A DNA stretch of 64,000 nt from Streptomyces griseorubiginosus (GTDB lineage Bacteria; Actinomycetota; Actinomycetes; Streptomycetales; Streptomycetaceae). The translations under genes were made by a program, and so were the position numbers. Shown piece after piece: positions 36,561 through 45,437 of this stretch. The stretch spans positions 521,207 through 585,206 of the forward strand of contig NZ_KQ948738.1 of NCBI RefSeq assembly GCF_001514195.1, written 5' to 3'. Numbering within the stretch: the first letter of the stretch is position 1; every line of letters begins with the position of its first letter. The notes under the pieces are model-generated. The model ran no database searches. It was not told where the DNA came from and worked only from the letters and a program-made list of their open reading frames with translations.

Positions 36561-37625
36561 ATGAGACTCAGAACCGCTCTCAGCACCACCGCCTCCGTCG
36601 TCTGCGCACTGACGCTGCTCAGCGCCTGCAGCGGCAGCTCGGGCACCACCGCCTCGTCGAGCGGCAAGCCGCTCGTGGGCGTCGACTACCCGCGCTCCGA
36701 CACCGACTTCTGGAACTCGTACATCAAGTACACGCCCCAGTACGCCAAGGAGCTGGGCCTGGACCTGAAGACGACCAACTCGCAGAACGACGTGGCGAAG
36801 CTGACCGCGAACGCCCAGACGTTCATCAGCCAGGGCGTCAAGGGCCTCGCGATGGCCCCGCAGGACACCGCGGCCATCGCGCCCACGCTGGCCCAGCTGG
36901 CGGCGAAGAAGATCCCCGTCGTCACCGTGGACACCCGCCCCGACAGCGGCAACGTCTACATGGTGGTGCGGGCCGACAACCGCGCCTACGGCGAGAAGGC
37001 CTGCCAGTTCCTCGGCACCAAGCTCGGCGGCAAGGGCAAGGTCGTCATGCTGGAGGGCGGCCTCGACTCCATCAACGGCCGTGACCGCACCGAGGCGTTC
37101 AACGACTGCATGAAGAAGAACTACCCCGGCATCAAGGTGTTCGGCGAGGCCACCAACTGGGACGGCGCGGTCGCCGCGCAGAAGCTCCAGACCGACCTGA
37201 CGGCCAACCCGGACATCAAGGGCGTCTACATGGAGTCCAGCTTCGCCCTCGCCGGCACGCTCCAGGTGCTCAAGCAGAAGGGTCTGCTGGTCGACCCGAA
37301 GGACAAGAAGCACGTCTTCATCGTGTCCAACGACGGCATCCCCGAGGAGCTCAAGGACATCGCCGCCGGCAAGATCGACGCCACGGTCTCCCAGCCCGCG
37401 GACCTCTACGCCAAGTACGCCCTCTACTACCTGAAGGCCGCGATCGACGGCAAGACGTTCAAGCCGGGCAAGACCGACCACGACAGCACCATCATCCAGG
37501 TCCGCGACGGCGTCCTCGAGGACCAGCTGTCCGCCCCGCTGGTCACCGCCGACGGCGGCACCTACGGCGGCGTGCCCAGCGTGAAGAGCGACGACAAGTC
37601 GCTGTGGGGCAACAACCTCGGCTGA
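36561..37625 (+). CDS. Sugar ABC transporter substrate-binding lipoprotein (ribose/fucose type)
   Basis: A 354-residue lipoprotein. The start ATG follows GAGGAA at good spacing. The signal RLRTALSTTASVVCALTLLS ends in the lipobox LLSACSG. The mature part is a Peripla_BP_4 (RbsB-type) two-lobed fold: VGVDYPRSDTDFWNSYIKYT, FISQGVKGLAMAPQDTAAIA, VVTVDTRPDSGNVYMVVRAD, GKVVMLEGGLDSINGRDRTE and VFIVSNDGIPEELKDIAAGK. First gene of the operon, followed by the cognate ATPase and a single permease. Given the neighbouring catabolic genes and fucosidases, L-fucose is the most likely ligand (inference). Confidence 0.93.
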   Translation: MRLRTALSTTASVVCALTLLSACSGSSGTTASSSGKPLVGVDYPRSDTDFWNSYIKYTPQYAKELGLDLKTTNSQNDVAKLTANAQTFISQGVKGLAMAPQDTAAIAPTLAQLAAKKIPVVTVDTRPDSGNVYMVVRADNRAYGEKACQFLGTKLGGKGKVVMLEGGLDSINGRDRTEAFNDCMKKNYPGIKVFGEATNWDGAVAAQKLQTDLTANPDIKGVYMESSFALAGTLQVLKQKGLLVDPKDKKHVFIVSNDGIPEELKDIAAGKIDATVSQPADLYAKYALYYLKAAIDGKTFKPGKTDHDSTIIQVRDGVLEDQLSAPLVTADGGTYGGVPSVKSDDKSLWGNNLG

Positions 37626-37672
37626 CCCGTCCCCTCAGGCACCCAACGGCTCACAAGAACAAGGCGGTTGAG

Positions 37673-39235
37673 ATGAGCGACGGGGAGCGAGCAGTCACCC
37701 CCGCGCCCGCTCCGGCGAACGACGGGCGGGCCCCCGCAGCCCCGCCCGTCGTCGAGGCGGCGGGCATAGTCAAACGATTCGGTCCGACGGTGGCCCTGAA
37801 CGGCGCCAGGATCACCATCAGGCCCGGCGAGACCCACGCGCTCGTCGGCCGCAACGGGGCCGGCAAGTCGACCCTGGTCTCCGTCCTGACGGGCCTGCAC
37901 GCCCCGGACGAGGGCACGGTCACCTTCGGCGGCGAACCCGCACCCCGGCTCAGCGAACGTGACGCATGGCGACAGCGCGTGGCCTGCGTCTACCAGAAGT
38001 CGACGATCATTCCCACGCTGACCGTCGCCGAGAACCTCTTCCTGAACCGGCACCACCACGGCCGGGGCCGGCTGATCAGCTGGCCTGGGGTGCGCCGCCG
38101 GGCGCAGGAGTTGCTCACGACCTGGTCGGTGGACGTCGATCCGCAGGCCCCGGCCGGTGATCTGAGCGTCGAACAGCGGCAGTTCGTGGAAATCGCCCGG
38201 GCGCTCTCCTTCGGAGCCCGGTTCATCATCCTCGACGAGCCGACCGCACAGCTCGACGCGGCGGCGATCAACCGGCTCTTCGACCGCATCCGTGACCTGC
38301 AACGGCAGGGCGTGACCTTCCTGTTCATCAGTCACCACCTGCAGGAGGTCTACGAGATCTGCGACATGGTGACGGTGTTCCGCGACGCCCGCCACATCGT
38401 GACCGCCCCGGTCGCGGAGCTGCCCCGCACCGAACTGGTCGCCGCCATGACCGGTGAGGCGGCGGCGGACCGGCTCGAGGAACGCGCGAGCACCCTCGAC
38501 GCCAAGGCCACGGCGGCTCTCGCCGTGACGGGCCTGAACAGCGAGGCCTTCGAGGACGTCACCTTCCGGATCGGCGCCGGTGAGATCGTGGGTCTGGCCG
38601 GAGCCGCGGGCAGCGGCCGTACCGAGGTCGCCGAGACCGTCGTGGGTCTGCGGGCCGCGGACGGCGGTGGGGTGGAGATCGCCGGGAGGCGGCCGAGGCC
38701 GGGCAGTGTGCCCGCCGCGCTGGCCGCCGGCGCCGGGTTCGTGCCGCAGGACCGGCACCATCAGGGGTTCGTCCCCGACATGTCGATCGCCGACAACGCG
38801 ACCCTGTCCGTGCCGAAGCGACTCGGGAAGAACGGCTTCCTCAACCGCGGGCGGCGCGACCGGCTCGCCGAGGGCATGATCGAGCACCTGGCGATCAAGA
38901 CGCCGGGCCCCGACCTGCCCGTCTCCGCGCTCTCCGGCGGCAACCAGCAGAAGGTCGTCATGGCCCGCGCCCTGGCCGACGACCCCCGGCTGCTGGTCCT
39001 GATCAACCCGACCGCCGGTGTCGACGTGCGGTCCAAGGAGTTCCTCCTCGGCAAGGTCGAGGAGACCGCGCAGACCGGCACCGGAGTGCTCATCGCCTCC
39101 GACGAGCTCGACGACCTGCGCATGTGCGACCGGGTCCTGGTGATGTTCCAGGGCCGAGTGACGACAGAGATAGCCCGCGGCTGGCACGACCACGACCTCG
39201 TGGCCGCGATGGAAGGAGTGGACCTCAATGCCTGA
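37673..39235 (+). CDS. Sugar ABC transporter ATP-binding protein, RbsA/XylG-like dual domain
   Basis: A 520-residue protein with two nucleotide-binding domains. The first has Walker A GRNGAGKST (about residue 65), signature LSVEQRQFVEIARAL and Walker B FIILDEPTAQLD. The second has a non-canonical P-loop (GAAGSGRTEVAETV), LSGGNQQKVVMARAL and LLVLINPTAGVDV. A degenerate second P-loop is normal for RbsA-type ATPases. The start MSDGERAVTPAP is chosen for GGCGGTTGAG spacing and position 47 nt after the binding-protein stop. Its 3' end overlaps the permease by 8 nt. Confidence 0.94.
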   Translation: MSDGERAVTPAPAPANDGRAPAAPPVVEAAGIVKRFGPTVALNGARITIRPGETHALVGRNGAGKSTLVSVLTGLHAPDEGTVTFGGEPAPRLSERDAWRQRVACVYQKSTIIPTLTVAENLFLNRHHHGRGRLISWPGVRRRAQELLTTWSVDVDPQAPAGDLSVEQRQFVEIARALSFGARFIILDEPTAQLDAAAINRLFDRIRDLQRQGVTFLFISHHLQEVYEICDMVTVFRDARHIVTAPVAELPRTELVAAMTGEAAADRLEERASTLDAKATAALAVTGLNSEAFEDVTFRIGAGEIVGLAGAAGSGRTEVAETVVGLRAADGGGVEIAGRRPRPGSVPAALAAGAGFVPQDRHHQGFVPDMSIADNATLSVPKRLGKNGFLNRGRRDRLAEGMIEHLAIKTPGPDLPVSALSGGNQQKVVMARALADDPRLLVLINPTAGVDVRSKEFLLGKVEETAQTGTGVLIASDELDDLRMCDRVLVMFQGRVTTEIARGWHDHDLVAAMEGVDLNA

Positions 39236-40268
39236 AACCGTCCTCGCGGACACCGCCGCCCAGGCCGTGGAACCCAAGCTCAAGCGGACCGCGCTGCTCG
39301 GCGGCCGGATTCCCCTGGCCCGGCTGCGCGACCTCGCCCTGGTCCCCGCGATCGTCGTCATCGCGGTGGTCGGACAGATCGTCAACCCGGTCTTCCTCCA
39401 GGCGGACAACCTCATCAACGTCCTGCAGACGATGTCCGAGATGGCGCTGCTGGTCCTCGCCCAGACGATGATCCTGATCGTCAAGAAGATGGACCTGTCC
39501 CTGGAGTCCACCATGGGCCTCGCCCCGGGTGTCGCCGCCTGGCTGGTGGTGCCGACCGGCGCGGGCCACGGACTCGGCCTGCTGCCCGGCGGCTGGGCGA
39601 TCCCGGTCACCCTGGCCGTGGGCGTGCTGGTCGGCGTGATCAACTCCCTGCTGATCATTCGCTTCGGCCTCAACGGCTTCATCGTCACGCTCGGCATGCT
39701 GATCGTGCTGCGCGGCATCCTCACCGGCATCTCCGGAGGCCAGACCTTCTTCCAGCTGCCGCAGTCGATGCTCTACCCCGGCACCGCCGAGTGGTTCGGC
39801 ATGCCCGCCTCCATCTGGATCTGCCTGATCCTGTTCGCCGCCGCGATCGTGGTGCTCGGCTGGACCAGCTTCGGCCGCTCCCTGTACGCCATCGGCGGCA
39901 ACGTCGACGCCGCGAAGGCGGCCGGCATCCGCACCGACCGGGTGCTGTGGATCGTCATCGTCACCGGCAGCGTGCTCGCCGCCCTCGCCGGACTGCTGCT
40001 CTCCGGGCGCCTGGCCTCGGTCGCCTCCGCCCAGGGCAACGGCTACATCTTCACCGTCTTCGCCGCCGCCGTCATCGGAGGCATCAGCCTCAACGGCGGC
40101 AAGGGCACCATGTTCGGCGCGTTCTGCGGCATCCTCCTGCTGTTCATGATCCAGAACGTGCTGACTCTGGCAGGTGTGCCGGCCCAGTGGATCGGCGCCC
40201 TCAACGGCCTGATCATCCTGGTCGCCCTGGCCATCTCCCGCATCACCGGCGGCAAGGTCCAGGAATGA
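39228..40268 (+). CDS. Sugar ABC transporter permease, RbsC-like
   Basis: A 346-residue polytopic membrane protein with about 8-10 hydrophobic helices from residue 37 on. The family markers are present: EMALLVLAQTMILIVKKMDL, the cytoplasmic GGNVDAAKAAGIRTDRVLW loop (coupling helix) and AAAVIGGISLNGGKGTMFGA. A single permease gene implies a homodimeric channel, as in the ribose system. Its ATG lies inside the 3' end of the ATPase gene. Confidence 0.93.
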   Translation: MPETVLADTAAQAVEPKLKRTALLGGRIPLARLRDLALVPAIVVIAVVGQIVNPVFLQADNLINVLQTMSEMALLVLAQTMILIVKKMDLSLESTMGLAPGVAAWLVVPTGAGHGLGLLPGGWAIPVTLAVGVLVGVINSLLIIRFGLNGFIVTLGMLIVLRGILTGISGGQTFFQLPQSMLYPGTAEWFGMPASIWICLILFAAAIVVLGWTSFGRSLYAIGGNVDAAKAAGIRTDRVLWIVIVTGSVLAALAGLLLSGRLASVASAQGNGYIFTVFAAAVIGGISLNGGKGTMFGAFCGILLLFMIQNVLTLAGVPAQWIGALNGLIILVALAISRITGGKVQE

Positions 40269-40270
40269 CC

Positions 40271-40342
40271 CGGGCGGCCCGCATGCCGCCCGACCTCCGC
40301 CGCGTTCACGTCTCGTAGCAAGGGGGCCCGATCCCCCCTTGC
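40271..40342 (+). promoter_or_regulatory. Two tandem intra-operon hairpins
   Basis: The only sizeable gap in the operon (93 nt) holds CGGGCGGC-CCGCAT-GCCGCCCG (40271-40292) and GCAAGGGGG-N7-CCCCCTTGC (40318-40342), both perfect stems. They separate the transport genes from the enzyme genes, and are followed by AGGAGTTGCCGCC-ATG of the dehydratase. The likely role is partial termination or 3'-end protection that keeps transporter mRNA more abundant than enzyme mRNA (inference). Confidence 0.55.
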
Positions 40343-40361
40343 CCTCACAGGAGTTGCCGCC

Positions 40362-41687
40362 ATGTCCTCCACTCTGCCCGCCTCCGCCCGCATCACCGCC
40401 CTGGACGTCCTGGACGTGCGGTTCCCCACCTCCGAACACCTCGACGGGTCGGACGCGATGAACCCCGAGCCGGACTATTCCGCCGCCTACGTCGTCCTGC
40501 GCACCGACGCGGGTGATGGGCTGGAGGGACACGCCCTCGCCTTCACCACCGGCCGCGGGAACGACGCCCAGGCCGCCGCCATCGCCACCCTCGCCCCGCA
40601 CGTGGTCGGCCTCTCCGTCGACGAGGTCTGCGCCGACCTCGGCGCGTTCTCCCGCTCCCTGGTCCACGACCCCCAACTGCGCTGGCTCGGACCGGAGAAG
40701 GGCGCCATCCACATGGCCACCGGAGCGGTCGTCAACGCCGCCTGGGACCTTGCCGCCAAGCGCGCGGGCAAGCCCGTGTGGCGCTTCCTCGGCGAGATGT
40801 CGCCCGAGGAGCTGGTCGCCCAGGTCGACTTCCGCTGGCTCTCCGACGCCCTGACCCCCGAGGAGGCCCTTCAGATCCTGCGCCGGGCCGAGCCCGGTCG
40901 CGAGGAGCGCGTCAACCACCTGCTGGAGCGCGGCTACCCGGCGTACACCACCACCCCCGGCTGGCTGGGCTACTCCGACGAGAAGCTCGCCCGCCTGTCC
41001 CGCGAGGCCGTCGCGGACGGCTTCACCCAGATCAAGCTGAAGGTCGGCGCCGATCTCCAGGACGACATCCGGCGCCTGCGCGTCGCCCGCGAGACCGTCG
41101 GTCCGGACATCCGCATCGCGGTGGACGCCAACCAGAGATGGGACGTCCAGCCCGCCATCGACTGGATGCGCGCCCTGGCCCCCTACGACCCGTACTGGAT
41201 CGAGGAGCCCACCTCCCCCGACGACATCCTCGGCCACGCCGCCGTACGCAGGGGCGTCAGCCCCATCAAGGTCGCCACCGGCGAACACATCGCCAACCGG
41301 GTCGTCTTCAAGCAGCTCCTCCAGGCCGGCGCGGTGGACATCGTGCAGATCGACTCCGCCCGTGTCGGCGGTGTCAACGAGAACATCGCCATCCTGCTGC
41401 TCGCCGCCAAGTTCGGGGTGCCGGTCTGCCCGCACGCGGGCGGTGTCGGACTGTGCGAGATGGTGCAGCACCTGTCGATGTTCGACTACATCGCCGTCTC
41501 CGGCACCACCGAGGACCGGGTCATCGAGTACGTCGACCACCTCCACGAGCACTTCGTCGACCCGGTCCGTATCGCCGAGGGGCACTACCTCGCCCCCACG
41601 CTCCCCGGCCTCAGCGCCCAGATGCACCCCGAGTCCCTCAAGGAGTACACCTACCCCGACGGCCCCGTGTGGACGGCCCGTGCCTGA
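40362..41687 (+). CDS. fucD: L-fuconate dehydratase
   Basis: A 441-residue enolase-superfamily enzyme (L-fuconate to 2-keto-3-deoxy-L-fuconate + water; EC 4.2.1.68). The family signature is unusually clear: [53 protein letters not shown]. The general-acid/base lysine is in QIKLKVGAD, and metal ligands are in [19 protein letters not shown] and [10 protein letters not shown]. The catalytic His is in [13 protein letters not shown]. It matches the Xanthomonas FucD type, which also accepts L-galactonate and D-arabinonate (family knowledge). First enzyme gene after the hairpin pair; overlaps the next gene by 8 nt. Confidence 0.95.
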   Translation: MSSTLPASARITALDVLDVRFPTSEHLDGSDAMNPEPDYSAAYVVLRTDAGDGLEGHALAFTTGRGNDAQAAAIATLAPHVVGLSVDEVCADLGAFSRSLVHDPQLRWLGPEKGAIHMATGAVVNAAWDLAAKRAGKPVWRFLGEMSPEELVAQVDFRWLSDALTPEEALQILRRAEPGREERVNHLLERGYPAYTTTPGWLGYSDEKLARLSREAVADGFTQIKLKVGADLQDDIRRLRVARETVGPDIRIAVDANQRWDVQPAIDWMRALAPYDPYWIEEPTSPDDILGHAAVRRGVSPIKVATGEHIANRVVFKQLLQAGAVDIVQIDSARVGGVNENIAILLLAAKFGVPVCPHAGGVGLCEMVQHLSMFDYIAVSGTTEDRVIEYVDHLHEHFVDPVRIAEGHYLAPTLPGLSAQMHPESLKEYTYPDGPVWTARA

Positions 41688-42573
41688 CGCCCAGGTCCTC
41701 ATCGACGCCCACCACCATGTGTGGGACCTCGACACCCGGCCGCAGTCCTGGCTCGACGAACCCGGTCACGAACCGATCCGCCGCAGCCACGGCGTCGACG
41801 ACCTGCGCACCGCCGCGACCAGGCCGATCGCGGGACGGCGGCTGGAGCGCACCGTGCTCGTCCAGTGCGTGGCCTCGGTCGACGAGACGCGCGAGTTCCT
41901 CGCCCTCGCCGACGACACCCCGCTCGTCGGCGCGGTCGTCGGCTGGGTGGACCTCACCTCCCCGGCGGTCGGCGACGTACTGGACGCGCTGCGCGCCGGG
42001 CCCGGCGGTGGGTATCTGCGGGCCGTACGTCATCTCGTCCAGGGCGAGTCCGACGCCGCCTGGCTCCAACGGCCCTCGGTGGAGCGGGGACTGCGGGCGG
42101 TGGCCGAACGGGGCCTCGGGTACGACCTGTTGATCCGCGACCACCAGTTCCCCCAGGCGATCCGTCTGGCCGAACGTCTCCCCGGCCTTCCCCTGGTCCT
42201 CGACCACGCCGGAAAGCCTCCCGTCGCCGGACGTGACCTGGAGGACTGGGAGCGGAGCGTGCGACGGCTGGCCGCGCACCCCCACGTGCGGTGCAAGGTG
42301 TCGGGCCTGATCACCGAGGCCGACCCCGCGAAGTGGACCGTCGACGACATCCGGCCGGTGTGGGAGACCCTGCTGGCCGCCTTCGGACCCGAGCGCCTGA
42401 TGTTCGGCTCGGACTGGCCGGTCTGCGTCCTCGCCGGCGGCTGGAACCGCTGGGCCGCCGCCGTGGAGGAACTCCTCGACGGCTGCTCCGCCGCCGAGAC
42501 CGGGGCGGTCCTCACCGAAACCGCCACCGCGTTCTACGGCCTCGATCCCGCGCGAAGGAAGGAGCGCACCTGA
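41680..42573 (+). CDS. Probable L-fucono-1,5-lactonase (amidohydrolase family 2)
   Basis: The 297-residue start is the GTG overlapping the fucD stop ([20 protein letters not shown]). It is a COG3618-type TIM-barrel metal hydrolase. DAHHHVWD supplies the first metal ligands, [12 protein letters not shown] the next His and [11 protein letters not shown] the conserved Asp. [20 protein letters not shown] is the usual N-terminal segment of sugar-lactonases in this family. It is predicted to hydrolyse L-fuconolactone to L-fuconate, feeding FucD. The stop overlaps the next ATG (TGATG). Confidence 0.9.
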   Translation: MPDAQVLIDAHHHVWDLDTRPQSWLDEPGHEPIRRSHGVDDLRTAATRPIAGRRLERTVLVQCVASVDETREFLALADDTPLVGAVVGWVDLTSPAVGDVLDALRAGPGGGYLRAVRHLVQGESDAAWLQRPSVERGLRAVAERGLGYDLLIRDHQFPQAIRLAERLPGLPLVLDHAGKPPVAGRDLEDWERSVRRLAAHPHVRCKVSGLITEADPAKWTVDDIRPVWETLLAAFGPERLMFGSDWPVCVLAGGWNRWAAAVEELLDGCSAAETGAVLTETATAFYGLDPARRKERT

Positions 42574-43010
42574 TGCTGCTGACCGAACTCCTGCACCCGG
42601 GCATCCTCGAAGCCCTGGCGGGTGCCGGACACGGCGCCCGTGTCCTGCTCGCCGACGGCCACTACCCCGCGAGCACCGCCACCGGTGAACGGGCCAGAAC
42701 CGTCCACCTCAATCTCGCGCCGGGCACCCTGGACGTCACCACCGTCCTGGACGTGCTGCTGCGGGCCCTTCCCGTGGAGTCGGCGCAGGTGATGGTGCCG
42801 CCCGAGGGCGAGCCCGAGCCGGCGGCCATCGCCGAGTACCGCTCGATGCTGGCGCCCGTCCCCCTCGACACCCTCGGCCGCTTCGAGTTCTACGACGCCG
42901 CCCGCTCCCCCGACCTGGCCCTCGTCGTCGTCACCGCCGACATCCGCACCTACGCCAACCTGCTGCTGACCATCGGCGTCCGCGCTGAAGGGACCCTGAC
43001 CCCACGATGA
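42573..43010 (+). CDS. fucU: FucU/RbsD-family sugar mutarotase
   Basis: A 145-residue product of the RbsD/FucU superfamily: HPGILEALAGAGHGARVLLA then DGHYPAS gives the conserved GHGD-type His and the NFP-like motif. The C-terminus FEFYDAARSPDLALVVVTAD and IRTYANLLLTIG carries the Tyr-x-N that lines the pyranose pocket in FucU. It interconverts alpha and beta anomers of L-fucose (or a related pyranose) to feed the dehydrogenase. It starts at TGATG with the lactonase and ends in ATGA with the next gene. Confidence 0.9.
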   Translation: MLLTELLHPGILEALAGAGHGARVLLADGHYPASTATGERARTVHLNLAPGTLDVTTVLDVLLRALPVESAQVMVPPEGEPEPAAIAEYRSMLAPVPLDTLGRFEFYDAARSPDLALVVVTADIRTYANLLLTIGVRAEGTLTPR

Positions 43011-44050
43011 CACTCGCCGTCCGCTACACCTCCGCCCGCACCCTGGACACCGCACCCGCCCAGACGGCGCCGCCCGGCCCCGGTGAGGTGGAGATCGCCC
43101 CCGCCTTCGTCGGGATCTGCGGTACTGACCTGCACATCTTCCACGGCGACATGGACGCCCGGGTCAGCGCGCCCGCCGTCCTCGGGCACGAGATGTCCGG
43201 ACGCGTCGTACGCGTCGGCCCGGACGTCGAGGGCTGGGCACCCGGTGACGCAGTCACCGTCATGCCGCTGCGCTGGGACGACACCTGCCCCGCCTGCCGC
43301 AACGGCCACCAGCACATCTGCCAACACCTCGACTTCATCGGCATCGACTCCCCCGGCGCCATGCAACAGCGCTGGACCGTCCCCGCCTCCACCCTCATAC
43401 GACTGCCCGACTCCCTCCCGCTGGACCAGGCAGCGCTCGTCGAGCCCACCGCGGTCGCCGTGCACGACGTCGGCCGCGCCCAGGTGCGCGAGGGCGAGCG
43501 GGTCGTCGTGGTCGGCGGCGGCCCCGTCGGCGTCCTGATCGCCCTGGCCGCCAGGGCCGCCGGCGGAGACGTGCGGGTGGTGGAACTCAACGCCCACCGC
43601 AGGTCGCTCGCCGAGGAGTTGGGACTGAGCACCTGGGACCCCGCCGCCACCGACGTGAGCGCGCTGGTCTCGGAGTGGACCGCCGACGCGGGGGCTGACG
43701 TGGCCTTCGAGGTGTCCGGCGCGCAAGGGGGCGTGGAGACGGCCGTCGACGTGCTCGGCGTGCGCGGCCGGCTGTGCCTGGTCGCCATCCACTCCCGGCC
43801 CCGCGAGGTGAACCTGCACCGCTTCTTCTGGCGCGAACTCACCCTCGTCGGTGCCCGGTTGTACGACCGCTCCGACTTCGAACGAGCCGTGTCCCTGGTC
43901 GCGGAGGGTGCCGTCCCCGCAGACCGGCTGATCACCAAGATCGTGCCCTTGACCGACGCACCGGCTGCCTTCGAGGCGCTGGAGGGCGGCGGAAACGTGA
44001 TGAAGATCCTGGTGGACTGCACCGACGAGGCCCAGGGAGCCGTCCAGTGA
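43007..44050 (+). CDS. Zinc-dependent alcohol/polyol dehydrogenase
   Basis: A 347-residue MDR protein. Catalytic-zinc ligands are Cys in FVGICGTDLHIFHGD and His-Glu in VLGHEMSGRVVRVG. The Rossmann motif is VVVVGGGPVGVLIALAARAA. The structural-zinc lobe reads DDTCPACRNGHQHIC, where the first of the usual four cysteines is Asp, so the structural zinc may be absent or altered. The enzyme belongs to the sorbitol/threonine-DH-like clade. In this cluster it may oxidise a fucose-derived keto-deoxy acid or lactaldehyde's alcohol partner; the exact substrate is not determinable from sequence. It is coupled by ATGA on the 5' side and by GTGA on the 3' side. Confidence 0.88.
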   Translation: MTLAVRYTSARTLDTAPAQTAPPGPGEVEIAPAFVGICGTDLHIFHGDMDARVSAPAVLGHEMSGRVVRVGPDVEGWAPGDAVTVMPLRWDDTCPACRNGHQHICQHLDFIGIDSPGAMQQRWTVPASTLIRLPDSLPLDQAALVEPTAVAVHDVGRAQVREGERVVVVGGGPVGVLIALAARAAGGDVRVVELNAHRRSLAEELGLSTWDPAATDVSALVSEWTADAGADVAFEVSGAQGGVETAVDVLGVRGRLCLVAIHSRPREVNLHRFFWRELTLVGARLYDRSDFERAVSLVAEGAVPADRLITKIVPLTDAPAAFEALEGGGNVMKILVDCTDEAQGAVQ

Positions 44051-44808
44051 ACGCCTTTGATCTGACAGGCAAGCTCGCCGTCGTCACCGGCGCCCGGCGC
44101 GGCATCGGCCGCGCCATGGCCCGGGCTCTCGCGGAGGCCGGCGCGGACGTCATCGGGGTGAGCGCCTCGCTGGAGGAGTCCGGCAGCGCGGTGGAGAAGG
44201 ACGTCACCGCCGCCGGCCGGACCTTCGAGGCGATCCGCACCGACTTCGCCGACCCCGAGGCGGTGCGGGCCCTGGGCGAGGACCTCGCGGGCCGACAGCG
44301 TCCGGTGGACATCCTGGTCAACAACGCCGGCACCATCCGCCGCACCCCGGCCGCCCAGCACAGCGACGCCGACTGGGACCTGGTCCTCCAGGTCAACCTG
44401 AGCGCCCAGTTCGCCCTCACCCGCGCCGTCGGCGCCACCATGGTCGCCCGCGGCCAGGGCAAGATCGTCTTCACCGCGTCCCTGCTCAGCTTCCAGGGCG
44501 GCATCACCGTCCCCGGCTACACCGCCGCCAAGCACGGCATCGCAGGCCTGACCAAGGCGCTCGCCAACGAGTGGGCCCCGCACGGCGTCAACGTCAACGC
44601 CATCGCGCCCGGTTACATCGCCACCGACAACACCCAGGCCCTCCAGGACGACCCCGCCCGCAGCAAGGCCATCCTGGAGCGCATCCCGGCCGCCCGCTGG
44701 GGCAACGCCGACGACCTCGCCGGCGCCACCGTCTTCCTCGCCTCCTCCGCCGCCGACTACATCCACGGCACCGTCCTCCCCGTCGACGGCGGATGGCTCG
44801 GCCGATGA
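44047..44808 (+). CDS. Short-chain dehydrogenase, KduD-like
   Basis: A 253-residue SDR. The GTG start overlaps the previous stop (GTGA). The cofactor motif is VVTGARRGIGRAMARALAEA, followed by the NNAG motif (ILVNNAGTIRRTPAAQ), the catalytic Ser in TASLLSFQGG and YTAAKHG for Tyr-x3-Lys. GYIATDNTQAL and PVDGGWLGR are typical of 2-deoxy-D-gluconate 3-dehydrogenases (KduD group). In fucose pathways a related SDR oxidises 2-keto-3-deoxy-L-fuconate at C4. Here no fumarylacetoacetate-family hydrolase follows to use that product, so the role is unsettled. Confidence 0.88.
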   Translation: MNAFDLTGKLAVVTGARRGIGRAMARALAEAGADVIGVSASLEESGSAVEKDVTAAGRTFEAIRTDFADPEAVRALGEDLAGRQRPVDILVNNAGTIRRTPAAQHSDADWDLVLQVNLSAQFALTRAVGATMVARGQGKIVFTASLLSFQGGITVPGYTAAKHGIAGLTKALANEWAPHGVNVNAIAPGYIATDNTQALQDDPARSKAILERIPAARWGNADDLAGATVFLASSAADYIHGTVLPVDGGWLGR

Positions 44809-45437
44809 CCGGCAACACCCTGGCCTCCGTACTGGCCGGTGCCCGTCTCATGCCGGTACTGACGGTGCCCTCCGCCGCGAGCGCCGGTCCGCTGGCGGAC
44901 GCGCTCGCGGCGGGCGGCGCCCGGTGCGCCGAGGTCACCTTCCGCACCCCGGACGCCGAGCAGGCGCTCAAGGCGATGGCGGCCCACGGTGGCCTGGCGG
45001 TCGGCGCCGGCACCGTGCTCACCCCCGAGCAGGCCGAGCGGGCCGTGGCTGCCGGGGCCCGGTTCGTCGTCTCTCCCGGTTTCGACGAGGATGTCGTCGC
45101 CAAGTGCCGGGAGTTGGCGGTGCCCGTCGTGCCCGGCGTCGCCTCCGCCACCGAGCTGATGCGCGCCCTGCGGGCCGGCCTCGACACCGTCAAGCTGTTC
45201 CCCGCCGAACCCCTCGGCGGCCTCCCGATGCTGCGCGCCCTCGCGGCGCCCTTCCCGCAGGCTCGGTTCGTGCCGACAGGCGGCATCGACGCATCGCGCC
45301 TGCCCGCCTACCTGGCCCACCCGGCGGTCCTCGCCGTCGGCGGCAGCTGGATGGCCACCGCCGTCCATCTGGAGCGGGGCGAGTACGGGGAGATTCGCCG
45401 GCTGACCGCCGAGGCCGTGCACGGGAGCGCGCCGTGA
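44805..45437 (+). CDS. KDPG/KHG-type aldolase (2-keto-3-deoxy acid aldolase)
   Basis: A 210-residue class I aldolase. LMPVLTVPSAASAGPLADAL, CAEVTFRTPDAEQALKAMAA and GAGTVLTPEQAERAVAAGAR are the usual beta/alpha-barrel blocks. The Schiff-base Lys is in DTVKLFPAEPLGG, and FVPTGGIDASRLPAYL is the phosphate- or carboxylate-binding loop. It should cut a 2-keto-3-deoxy sugar acid to pyruvate plus an aldehyde. With 2-keto-3-deoxy-L-fuconate the second product would be L-lactaldehyde (inference). It is coupled by ATGA to the SDR gene and by GTGA to the kinase gene. Confidence 0.9.
   Translation: MTGNTLASVLAGARLMPVLTVPSAASAGPLADALAAGGARCAEVTFRTPDAEQALKAMAAHGGLAVGAGTVLTPEQAERAVAAGARFVVSPGFDEDVVAKCRELAVPVVPGVASATELMRALRAGLDTVKLFPAEPLGGLPMLRALAAPFPQARFVPTGGIDASRLPAYLAHPAVLAVGGSWMATAVHLERGEYGEIRRLTAEAVHGSAP

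Noticed and set aside
39225-41735. 836-codon open frame on the minus strand over the permease and fucD genes
   Set aside because: Its translation is Gly/Asp/His-rich without motifs and it covers three well-supported plus-strand genes; it is typical of antisense frames in 70%+ GC DNA.
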